From Anopheles merus (lineage: Eukaryota; Arthropoda; Insecta; Diptera; Culicidae), in NCBI RefSeq assembly GCF_017562075.2, contig NC_054082.1:21150927-21214926 (forward strand): 64,000 bases of DNA. The letters are read 5' to 3'. Shown here one piece after another: positions 46,174 to 58,000 of this stretch. Numbering within the stretch: the first letter of the stretch is position 1; every line of letters starts with the position of its first letter. Position numbers and translations under genes: made by a program. The notes beneath the pieces were generated by a model, which had not been told where the DNA came from, made no database searches, and worked only from the letters and a program-made list of their open reading frames with translations.

Positions 46174-48128
46174 CTACTGCCGATCATCTGCCAGCAGCCG
46201 ATCGATCGCGTCCTTTTGCAACCGATAAAAGTGCCAACTCTCGGTTTCGGTTAAATCCAGCGCACCCATACGACGATAAAACTTGGTGGCCGGGTTCCAG
46301 TTGAGCACGTGGAAATCCACCCTGGAGCAGCGGCTTTCCTTTGCATGCTTGGCCAGGGCACGGAAGAACAGCTCCCCATACCCGTTGCCCCGGTAGGCCG
46401 GCCGGATATAGATGTCTTCCAGTGCGAGCGACTTTCCTTGCCAGGTCGAGTACGAGTAGTAGCAGATGGCGTATCCGATCAGCTTGCTGTATAAAGCATA
46501 GTTGGCAAAAAAAAGAAAAGAAAAACATTAATGAATCTTTAAGATCCTTTCGCGTCATCTTTGGGTAGTTAATTTTTAATGATGACGACAGCAGTATCGC
46601 ATGATTGAACTGTGAGTGAACCAAACTGTATTGTAATTGGTTGTCATTTGTATAATCTCGATGCGTGATTGACATTCCTTCGCCGAGCCGGAGAGCACGG
46701 CTCGCTGACGCCCTGCCCCTGGGTCGTTCGGCCATCGGGACAACAAGAAGACCACTCACTTTATGGCAGTGAAGGAAGGCAAGCATCGCGGTTAAATATG
46801 CTTAATGATAAGATAAGGCATGCAACCCTCTCTCCAGCGCAGCTCTCTAGGGTTTTCCCTCTACCCGGCCGCTCTTGCCCGACTGTTAACGTGGTGCGTG
46901 CGAATGGTAGCGTTATGTCCAGCGTCAAAAATGGTTGACAACGCACTAACGGCGACAATGACGCCCCCCGCCCCAAAACGCCCTCCGACGCTACTGCTGG
47001 GAAAATTCATGTCCAACACTGTTATCGACAGCTGCGGTTTCCAGGCCGAGCGATCGAGCTGGTGGACATGGGTCTGGTGCAACGGCACTGTGCAAATAGC
47101 TACAGGCAAATCTCCTCATCCTCCCCCTCCCTGTCCCATTGTACCCTGATTCTCGGGGAAAGGATCGAAGGTTGTTGGGTCCTGTAGCAGCAGCAGCAGC
47201 AGCAGCGATCGCCAATGCCCCGGGGTGGGTAGAAGACGGATAGAAAACAAACAAAGCCCAACTGATAGGGCGACTTGGACCGTGTGTGTGTGTCTGGCAT
47301 GATGATGACTCGGCTGATGGACGGTGGGAAGAAGTCGAACCCCGGCGAAGAAGAATAACTGTTGTGGAAATCAAAACACCACTGGCGGCAGCATTCGGAA
47401 TCGAATAGGGAGCGGGGTTGTCCACCGGGGGTTATGTGTCCGTATGGCTGCTCTTATCAGCTCTTACCAGGCAGCCAAGCAAACGCGGACATTATACACC
47501 ATACATCATGCATCATTACTGTGCACCGAGAACACACAAGGCCCCGATGTACTGGATGAAAGGAGCAGGGCCCTGTATTTATTGCGCCCTGCCAACCCAC
47601 CCTTGCCGCCAATGACCACGACAGTCGGTCCCGTCTCTACCGAGCTTGAAAAATAAAACCATCGGCCACTGGAGTGCGCGCCGGAGTGCTGAAATACTGC
47701 TGCGTATTTATAAATAACGTCTTACCGGGTTAGAGGTCTTGCTGGCTTGCTGGCCGGGCACCGCATTGACGTTTGTAGCTGTTCCTGATTAGCCGGGCCG
47801 TCCGGGTCGTCTGCATCGGCAGCGGCAGTAGCTTCGAGCACAAAACTATGAAACACTGGGGCACCACCATCACCATCGACTGATTGCCGCCCGTCGAATC
47901 CACCGTCCCGTATCAGATCGTCCACGGTAAGCTGCGGTCCGTCCGGCATCTTCTCAAAGTCAGCCAGCTCCTGCCGAAGGGAAATGGAGGTTCGCTCGTA
48001 AAATGTTCATGGCTAGCGCGATCACTCCAATTCCCCGAATAGCATACCTGTATCATAGCGATCACTTCCGGCAGATCGTCCCGCTGCGTCCGGCGCACGA
48101 TCACCGCACTATCCTTCACGGTCGCCAT
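46174..48128 (-). CDS. Diamine (spermidine/spermine N1-) acetyltransferase-like GNAT protein
   Basis: Acetyl-CoA-dependent acetylation of polyamines or a related amine, cytosolic. Exons 48048-48128 (27 codons), 47726-47970 and 46174-46486 (phases 0 and 2), 212 aa. Seen: the SAT1-like start VIVRRTQRDDLPEVIAMIQE followed by LADFEKMPDGPQLT; strand IGYAICYYSYSTWQGKSLAL; the GNAT acetyl-CoA motif YRGNGYGELFF; and the C-terminal WNPATKFYRRMGALDLTE. Human SAT1/2 are about 170 aa. The extra length is an Ala/Asp/Pro/Ser-rich insertion in the middle exon (about residues 66-108), just before the IGYAICYYS strand. The frame is open but ATG-less for 62 codons above 48128, so 48128 is the first ATG. Substrate preference cannot be read from the sequence. 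Confidence 0.9.
46487..47725. other. Intron 2 of the acetyltransferase gene
   Basis: 1.24 kb with a (GCA)n run at about 47186-47207 and no coding exon. Nothing else is recognised. Confidence 0.6.
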
Positions 48129-48384
48129 TGCGCGGACGGCTCTGGGTGTTGGACCCGTTGGTTGCGCCTTGTTAGCGGAAGTTGCACTAATCTCCTGGAA
48201 GGAAGGAGAGTTCCGAATGTTTTCCGCGTTTTCTAGCTCGCCACCGGTGGCTGGGCTCCGGCCGTTTCTGCGAACGGCACAAGACTGAACTGCACAACGG
48301 CCGCCGGCCGACAAAACTGGTTGCCCCCCGTTGATAACTGGTTGAATTGAGCGCGAGCGCGCGCGCGCCCGCCCGCCCCGGGTA

Positions 48385-49067
48385 CTATCAAATTAGTTTG
48401 TAAATTAAAATTTTATCTTATCAGTGCACGCGGGCGCGCGTTTTTCCCTTTCGCGCGTCCCCGCAACACCCTATCACCTCACACACATACACTCGAGGAC
48501 AAACACACACACACACACATACTTGCCCGATTACTACTAATCAGCTATCGGTACACCCGAGGGCTTCCTTTTGGTGACGCTCGGGCGCTTGGAAGATGCA
48601 CCGAGTCCGCCACGTTGTACCTCGGTATCAGACATCAGGGAATGTCCGTGCCGCTTCCTATCAGCACGCAACAGCTGTTCGAATGGGGTGGCGGTTGGGA
48701 AATTCGCCAACCATGCCCCCCCCCCTCCCCTGAGTTCTCCGGGTGGCTGTTGTTATCGATCTGTCAAACTCGATCACTTCCGCGCCGTTCCGGCTGAGTC
48801 TAGAGAAAGAGAGCGAGAGTGAAAGAGAACAGGAGAGGGAAAGAGTTATCAGAAAAACCGGGAGATTGCAGCAGTAGTAGTAGTAGGACCGTTTCAAGTT
48901 CACCATTTATAGCTTATCTTACGACTGGTAATCTGGACGACTGGTAAGTGGAGGAGGAGGAGGAGTAGCAGCAGCAGGAGGGGAAGGTGGTACAAATTAT
49001 GCAACCGATAGCTTATCACACCTGCTGCTTGCAAGAGCTACTATCAGGAGACTTGGTGGTGTTATCA
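48385..49067. promoter_or_regulatory. Dense cluster of GATA-factor motifs upstream of the acetyltransferase gene
   Basis: Ten WGATAR matches on the minus strand, all read as TTATCW or CTATCA on the plus strand: 48385, 48413, 48418, 48471, 48658, 48846, 48914, 49013, 49041 and 49062. About 1.3 are expected in 683 bp of random sequence. The cluster starts 257 bp above the acetyltransferase ATG and ends within 1 kb of it, so it is a candidate GATA-dependent promoter/enhancer. Two further matches lie at 49428 and 49818. Confidence 0.5.
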
Positions 49068-52000
49068 AAAACCAACACCACCAACATATCCCTAGCTGCC
49101 CCTGGCTTGTTAACTGAGAGTCACCGAGATTGGCGAGGATTGCTTTGATTGATTATGCTTTCCGATTCATTCGTGCAAGCGTGTGTAGCAGGATAAGGAG
49201 CTATTGTTGTCATCGTTGCGTTGAGTGGTAATTCTGAGATGTCCATGATCGTTCGTTGTTGGACGGGGAAGTTGGTCGAATAGTGACACTTCATCCTCTT
49301 ACTGAACAACATATTTTAAAGCTCCATTCAAATTAACAGTCTACACTCGAAGGATCGTACACGGACGCGTTAAATTGAAGCAATAATAAAAAAGGCTAAC
49401 CCCGTTGGTGTGTGTCTTGAACCTCATTATCTTAATCACCAGCGTGCCTTCTGAACAGCATGGCTGTCCAATAGAGTCCCTGTCCTGAGAAGCGAGAATA
49501 TGCTGAAGAGAACGTTGTTAATTGGAGGAATTGGTCAGATTTTTTTGAAATCTTTGACTCACGGACTGCTGCTGCCCGTGCAGCGCGCGGTTAGTGATAG
49601 GGCGAAAGTTTATGAAAAGGTCGATCAGTGGGTAAGAAAACGAAGCACCACCGGCAGCAGCAGCACCAGCAAAAGAACTAAAACAACAACACTATGAATA
49701 AACAACATTACGGAAAAAGCAACAGACAATAACAACAACAAAAAATCATGAAATAAAAACACGAAAAACACGCGCTCGAGGATGTCGAAATTTGAAACCA
49801 TTTAAAAAAAGTGGACGGCTTATCAATGCGCTTGAGCGCAAATGGGAATGTAAAGTTTTTAGTCGAACCATTCTTTCGTGTAGCAGCAGGACAGCAGCTT
49901 CACTAGCAAAAAAAATGGAGAGTTTTTAGCCGTTGTTAAAAATGGACTGCGCAGCATTACACGCAAAGGAAGAGTCGAACGGTTCTATGGCAACAGCAGC
50001 GGGGTGAAAGCGCAGACGCTACTGTAAACGTTCTAGAAGCAAATGTTTCGCCCGGTACGACGATGATGAAGATGAGGAAGAACCGGAACCTGAAACTGAA
50101 CTGTTCGAAATGTCCTTCAGGCGCGACTCCACGTTGAACTTTGGCACTCTGGGGGCTGGCTGGCTTCATCGGTGCGCTCTGTTTCCACCGTCCACGGCTG
50201 TTACGGGATGGTGGGGCACATTGAGCGATGGCCAGCTCCACTTCCTCTACCCTCTCGCTGGATGGCTCATCCTGAGGGACTGTGGATCGACGCCCCCGTG
50301 CGGTGATCATGTTTGAGGAGGTGCGAAGCAGAGCGGGAAAGCAGAGCGCAAAGCGAAGTAAACACAGCACAGCATAAGGCTCTGTCCGGCCGCCCCATTG
50401 GGTGTGCGCAAGCGAGCATGTGGATGTTAAATGTACGCGATTTCGTGGTAGTCGTCGTGGTGGCGGCAGCAGTACCACCAGCGCACTCGCATGGTCGTAC
50501 GTCGTACGTCGTCGTCGTCGTCGTCGTCGCCGTCATCGTTGGGCGCAGAGGGGGTTGTGTAGATCAACACAGCGGCCGTGCTGATCAGTTCATTTTGAAC
50601 GATTAGTGCGCAAGCCGTCTCCATCCGTCATCGTCGTCGTCGTCGCTGGTAGTGTTGCGACGTTCTTGCGTGGACGTGTTCTTCCTGCTGCGATCGGTGC
50701 TTGCGCAAACAGGTCGCGCATATCCTGACGCGCGCGTTCAAGGAGCAGAGGCGGCCGTGTATTTGGCGTATTACCTTCGCGGTGTAGTTGTGACGACAAG
50801 TGACGACAGTGTGTTTGTGTGTGTGTGTGAGCGTCGAATGGTGACATTTGGTTCAGTTTATGGTGTTTGTGTACTAGTTACTTTATCTGTGTAGTGCTAT
50901 CGAATCCGGTCGGTATAAACGCACCGCACAGCGCACGTAAACAATAACAGAACGCGCCCGCCTGTGCAACCTGTTGTGCGGGTTAGTGTTTATCTTGCCG
51001 GTGTGCAGTGAAACCGTTCCCCGGTGGCCAACGATAAAACATGCCGGGAAAGGATTGTTACGGTACGTAGATGGAAAGGGTTCCGCGGGGATGTACATGT
51101 ACATACTAAGGAGCAGTAGTAGTCGTATTATCTCGGGCTATCTTCGGTTCGGTTTGTTGTCGTTTCAATTCGGCGTCTCGCACCGAGTTATCGAGTCGTA
51201 CCTCCATATCACAGGGACACAGAGTGAGATAGAGAGAGAGAGAGGGAGAGAGTGGCTGGAAAGGAATTCCTTTGATTGCGTCCCGGGCTGATAACATGGG
51301 GCTAGGTTAACCCCGTACCGAGCAGTGCCGCCGGTGACCAGTGACGGTTGTATCGTGGGTCCGCTCGGTACCGGAGTGCCGGTTTTGGTGCCGGGTGGTC
51401 ACCACCTCCACCAATCGAAGGTGTTGATTGGTGGTGGTGGTGATGCTCAGAAGGCCCCGGGGCTGTGTTATCGTGAACATATTGAAAACTTCTATCGCGA
51501 ACGATAAGTCGCCGGTTTCGGGTATGGCAGCGCGATCGGAACGATCGCACGATCGCACTACTACAGTTCGCCTGACCGGTTAGTTCGAATGGCAGATCCG
51601 ACGGTGTGTGGTGTGCGTGTGTCTGCGTCTCTGTGGCATTTGTTTTTTTTTATAATTGTCAAAGTGTTACCTTCGAAAATAGCGAGTTTAAATACTAACG
51701 TCCGTTGCGTGGCTTACCGTTGAAGTTGACTTTCAACCGGTTCCACGTCGCTCTCGTCTACCCGGGTTAGGCTGTTGTAAAATAGCAATATTCGCTTTAC
51801 TTACAGCCCTAGCAGCAGCAGCAGCCGCAGCAGTACGGTGACGATGTTTTGTGCAGGTCAGAAATTAGAATCGCACCGTGCACAATTGGCAACGCCTTGC
51901 CGGCGTGACGAATCGCAAAAGTTCAAAACATTTGTGCATGCGCTTCAAACCCCCCCCCCCACCCCCCTCCTTGCTCGGTACTGGCGAGCTGTGTGGAAAA

Positions 52001-55000
52001 TATGGCTGCATTGAGTCCCAACCCCCCATCCCACCCCCCCCCCCCCCTACACGAAATGCACTTTGCAGCTGCAACGATGCAACGAGCCGTCCGCTGCTAC
52101 ACGCGCCGAACACACCGCGAATGCGCTGCCCCCACCATTGTCACCGGGCTGGCGGGAAGGTGGTGTTTTAAATGCTGGATGACCGTCACGGTAGCTGTTT
52201 TTACTCCCTTTTGCGTGTGTGAGGCTGTTTGCTGTACGCGTTTCGGATGCGTTTGTTGGGTTCGTAACCACCCGCGGGAAAGATGGCCCCACTACCCCGT
52301 TGCGAACCTGGAAGCTCCCGTGCCACCGATCCAGACCGGGATGGTGGGTTGCAGACGGCGAGCGCAAATAGGGCCACAAAAAGGTGGTAGCGTCTACCTT
52401 GAAACGAACGTTTCTCAAAACGAAGATCGCCTATGTCGCGTCGGTGCGCTGGTCCGGCGGCTGGTCGTAAAAGTGGTGTGTTATGTGCACTTTTATGTGT
52501 GCAAGGCGTTTGCGCAGATGATGAAGCATGAAGCAAACGTTGGGTGGTGGAAGAAATGCAACCGATGCACAACGTTGTGGTGCATTTGTAGTTTTGGTTG
52601 TTTGTTGTTTTTGTTGTTGTTGTTGTTGTTGTTGGTGGTGCCTGTTTGTTTGAGGCCCAGTGCAGTTGGTCATGAGTTCGGTTCTCCCGTGGGTGGGCAA
52701 AAATTGTTGCAGCTTCCGTTCGATAGCTTCATGTAGCGACAGTTCTGTGTTTAGAGGAAACCTTAGCTCATGAGTATACCGACTTTGTTCATTGGCATCG
52801 TTGGTTTGTGTTGCATTTTGTTCCGGGTTCGAACTGCGAGACTTACATTCGTACAAGGGTCTGCTCAAGCAAGACTGTGAAGCATCTTCCAGGCATAGAG
52901 CCTAGTTGAAGGACCAAAAGGCCACGCGACAGTTTTCGAATTTTCAAGTATTTTATTTGCCCCTAACGTACTCCATAGTGCGCACGGCGAGAAGGATCGA
53001 TATACGATCACTGTTGACACAGGACACGCAGGCCGTGAGATGGTAAGCAGCAAATATTATGATTGACGCAGGTAAACAGGGTTTTAAAAAGTTTGTTGCC
53101 CATTAGTATGTTGTTTGTAAAGGAAAGGTTAGGATGCGTTGTGGGCATTTGTTGGATCTTTTTTTTACGAACTCCATTAGTCAATTCGATACATCGCCCG
53201 ATGGTGTAACAAGCTTAGCGTAAGCAGAACCTTTCCGGACATTCGATCCCACCACACTGGTACGCTTCGTATGTCCCGCTGGGCTGGGCTGGACACGCAA
53301 ATAGTTGCAATAAAATGGGCAATAAAGAGCTGTCAGCACAAGAGCTCGGGGCCCGGAGCGGAGTGCCGCGTCCCTGACTGTTGGCTTTTCGAGCGACGGC
53401 TGTGTGGTGCGTGCGGGAAAAGGTACCGAAAACACGTGATGCACATTACTTGGGTCAGAGCCACTTCCTGCTTTTCAGGTTGGGCGTTTTGGGTAGTCTT
53501 TTTGCTCGGGCTAGACGTTATGGATTTTTGTCACCGGGAACTAACACACTGTCAGCGTCATGTAATCGAGCGACGACGGAAGTGTTTCTTTTGTTTTTGT
53601 GGCATTTTTTGTAGGAAGTAATTCGGATACCTTGTTATTCCGAATTCTGGAGGAAGTGTGTAACATGTTTGGTTCGATGCGTAACTACATTCCATGAACT
53701 TTGAAGACGTTCTTTAGGCTAATCATTTTGAAATGTGTATATGCTGAAGCTACTAGCAGAATCACCCAAAAATGATCGTCCGAATGGCTTCAAGAACGGC
53801 AACATAAAAGAAATAGAGGCGATCTTCTTGTTTCATAGCGATCTTCTTCTGGGCGACGAAATAAACACTCGTCAAGTGTGGACTCTTCGTGGCGGAAAGT
53901 GGTTGTCCTTTCGTACTCAAGAGCAGGGGTACGGCTCGTGTGATCCTCGCGCAAGAGTTTCAAATTTCCAAACAAATCGTTTACGATGATCAAACGTATT
54001 CGAGATAAAATTGATTGGAAAGGAGTGTTAAAAGGTTGTAGAGTTCAACGTAATAGTAATAATCAATATTTTATTTAGATCAGTTGATGAAAGATTCGAA
54101 GCTAACTGTCTCGCGGAGAAGAACTGCAATGGATCATTTACATCCTCAACTTTCTTAACGTTTGTAGAAGACCTGGAACCATCATGCTGAACCATATCTC
54201 AGAGCACACATATCATAATCACCGTGGAAAATGGTAATGATTTATTGCCCGTTGTAAAACGTCCCGTCGCATCTGTTGGACCAACCGGACCCATCACGTC
54301 CCGGCCGGTTTGCAAAAGGGAAAGTATGTGTGTATGTGTGGTTCCTCTCAGTTGCCAAAACATCGGTTCTGCGGATTATTCAAATCACACACACCCAAAC
54401 CCGAGTGAAGCAGGAAAGGTGTCGTTGGTGAATTTACACCAAAAGCTTCAAGGCGCTCTAGTAGAAAGGGTGTCTTTGGGTGAGAGCAAACAAAAAAGGG
54501 GGCGATGATCGAATGTTGCTTGCTATAAAAGATCCTCCCCGTTTTGCGGAAGCAGGCGCTTCGACGGACCCGATCATCATGATCGCCGACGCCGCACAGC
54601 ATGATATTGGCGCTTGGTCTGTAGTTTGATGCGTTGCTGAGTTCCGGTCTGTGGAGTTGGCAGTATGTTTCGTTCGTGGTTTGGTGGGTGGTTCGAACGA
54701 GCAGCGGGACATCGAACCGAATGCAAATGAGCGTGTGTATGATGGGCAGGGATGCTGCAGCGAGCCAAAATTAAACCAGGCGCTAAGAAAAAAACTCTCA
54801 CACGTGGAGCTGAGCTGTATACGCCCCCGATCGGAACGAGTTCCATCGCTGCAGATGTTAAAACATCCACCAAACTCGAATATCAGCCCCTTTTTTACGC
54901 TTATCACGGACAGCACAACAATATTTTGTTTCTAAATTTTGTACATCCCGCACGGAAGTTTTATCAACAGTGGTGAGGGTGACGGGCAATTTTACCAGTA

Positions 55001-58000
55001 ACAGAAAACCCTACCGAACTGTTGTGTGACTCACAAGGACTCGCAGCCGGAGTCTCGAGAGCACAAATAGCCATGCGTCAGTCCGAGGGACTGCGTGACG
55101 GGTGACCTGCCAAATGTGTTTACAGTCTGCCAAAACAAAGGGCATTCCCCGGTGGGTGTTGGTGATAAAAGATGCAACAAGCACCATTTCTTATCTTTCC
55201 TTGCTGGGCGGGTAAGATGAATCATCTGAAGGAAAGAGGATGCTGGGTAAGCAGAATGCTAGGGCGAAGATGATGGCAAGCAAATTTTGCTGAATTATTA
55301 AGAAAAGCACAGTATATTCTTAGTTCTTAGTTCTGTGTCGGTCTTGTTGCACTATGTAAGCGATCCAGTTGGGACTAGAATTGCTGTTTTTAGTATTAGA
55401 GAACCAGCACAATGTTTATTACATACTTTTAAACTAGTCATTAGCTCTAGATTTCTCATTCCATACTATCGATTCCATGTTAATTCCATTCCGAGGGCGT
55501 AAAGCGTAGGAATAAGGCGACGGAAAAACATGGATTGCAGATATACGGGTTCTTTTGAATGATAGAAATACCAAATCAGACATCATTCCCTTAACCACAC
55601 ACGATAGACATAAACTTTGAAGGATACTTGACACGAGTATGTGTCGAAGGACAATCAAGAATCTGTGCGCTGGAAATGTGTTTTCCCGTGTGCGAGTACC
55701 TATAGCCTGATCACGTACCATTTTAAATAGAATAAACTATGTGTCAAGATTCGTGAAACTGCGTCACATGGACGGATTCTGTAGATCAACTTCGCTCCGA
55801 GAGGCCATTGGTCTATTGTTTTATGGTTTAAATTTTAGATTGGCCTGAATGATGTTATCTTTTACCAGCATGTCATCTTTGCTCATCATCCTCATAGATG
55901 GGAATCACTACCATTCTGATATTGGAACCTGTGCGTCTATGATTTCACTTGGTCGCTGATAGTACGGCATTTAAAAGTAATCCACTCTCAATGAAATACG
56001 ATCGGGAATGGGAAGAGTTTGCTTGGTTAATTAGTGGTCGAATTGTAAAAAAAAGGAACATACTGTACATGGGAACAAGTTGTTCAATCCGTGATAAGGC
56101 TGCAAAGAAAATGGATCCAGCCAAAATAATGGCTCATGTTTGTTTTTTTTTTGTTCTTCTCCTAAACAGTTCACACCAAAACCGAAACTAAAAACCTGCA
56201 AGAGATTAGTTTTTCATTCTTTATTAAGCTTGTTGGTTAGATTTTCGGCCACAGCCACTATGACCTCCGTATCTATTGGAAAGGATCGTAAATCTTCCCG
56301 CCTTCTTATCACTCACTCCATTCATGCCGAGCTGATAGTGGGTAGGATTGGGCACTCCACACACACAAACTGATTGTGAGACACCCCGTCGGGGGAATAG
56401 AACGACAACTCTTTCCTTCGTCGTTCATTATGGATGCTGCTGCTGCATCGGATTGCACTGGGGACATTAGACAAACAAAAAAAAGGACACCGGGGTTGGA
56501 CATTTCCCAATTTTCCCTATCACCGAGTGGAGTGGTGTTTTGTTTTTTTTATTTGTTTTGACCGCTAAATGATGCATATCGCACTGGAAGCCACGCGGTA
56601 TAGCTAGCTGCGGCCCTGGCCATGGCAGCAATGAAGCAATTAAAGTAGACCAAACCTATAGGACATAATCCAGACGAACGCGGAAGCGGAGAAATCTGGT
56701 GTTACGCCTTTGCAGCTTTTCCGAAAATGCATAAAACTTTGCTATGACATTAACTATTTACGCGTTTTGGTTGCGTTTGGCTGATCTCGCTAAACAGCCA
56801 TGCCGGGTGCTGGTTAGTGTAAGCTAGAAGGCCATCCCGTTTTGTAATGCGAGAATTAGTTTTATGTATTTTTGTTTAATGTCCTCCCGCTTTAGCGGTA
56901 GATGATCTTGACCCCGCAGGACCTGTCGTAAATAACGCGTTTGACACTGCGTAACCATGTGCATGGCGGTGGCAGACAACGATACGAGACGACTTTCTCT
57001 AGCGCTGTGAATGATCGTTTACGGAGCGCGGTTGACGGTGTATGGTTTGTTTTAATTTTTGCCTGTTCGATTAGCTCTACGCTAGGTAGTAGTGCAGGGC
57101 AATAGAATGGGTAGACGACAAGAAACGAACCATTACTGGTTGTTTTTATGGGTCAATTATGCGTTCTTTTCCCCTGCTACAAGCTGTAACCGCTCTGTTG
57201 CGTGTTTGAGACATTCGGTTATCAACTAATCGCACCCGATGCCGTCGCCGTCGCCTCTTTCCAGTGCTAGCCAGCTTGGCCAGGATCCCATCGCTTAATT
57301 CAACCATAAAATTATCACTTCCCGGGAAGGGAATAAATCATTCCTCCTGACGGAAGACGATCCTGGGCCCGCGGAACGCCAGCAGTAGAAGTGGCGTAGA
57401 TCCGATTGCTAGTGTGTGCGCCTGCTACACGGCAAACACTTGTCGCACGGCCCGCGGAACGCTGTTTGCTGCGGTCGTAAATATTTCATTCGTTATCCTT
57501 TATCCCGGTGCACTGTCCGTACAGCATGCGAGCTGACGCTGGAGAAAGTCCTGCAGGAAGAGGGAAAAGGACGTGCCGAGTGCGTTTATGTTTTTTTTTT
57601 CGGTGTGTGTTGCGGGTTGTGAAATTTGAGTCGCGCTTTGTGCCAAGTTGCGCTGACATTCGGGAGGCAAACTCCCTGCGTACTGCGTCGGGATGGATGT
57701 ACCTACGTTTCAACGATCCTGTACGCGCAGTGCATCCTTTTGCGTGGTGTGAAAATTCTCTCCAATTGCTCGCACTAATAGTTGGCTTTTTTTCTTCCCG
57801 TACAAGCCATTAGGTGCTGTTCGGGAGAGTGTAACATTTTTTACCGTTGTAGTTTAGTTTGTGGCTGTGAAGCTGTGAAAAAAACAACTCTGCCGGAGCA
57901 GGACGTTCGGTTTGATAAATTGCATCCTAAGTGCGCGCTGCGTTTGCCTGCGCACCATACGGACTACCCAGGCTGCAGCACTACAAATTGCTCGTTTGGT

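Noticed and set aside
49500..49697. 65-codon frame starting with ATG (MLKRTLLIGG)
   Set aside because: Ends in Ser/Thr/Lys simple sequence with no recognised family, and no poly(A) or splice context supports it.
52815..52835. B-box-like GGGTTCGAACTG on the plus strand
   Set aside because: No A box at suitable spacing and no cloverleaf; treated as chance.
52431..52868. Minus-strand 145-codon frame with polyGln
   Set aside because: The Gln run is simply the (TTG)n microsatellite read on the other strand; the flanks are not protein-like.
54458..54916. Minus-strand 152-codon frame
   Set aside because: No domain, no codon bias that I can see, and isolated in repeat-rich non-coding DNA.
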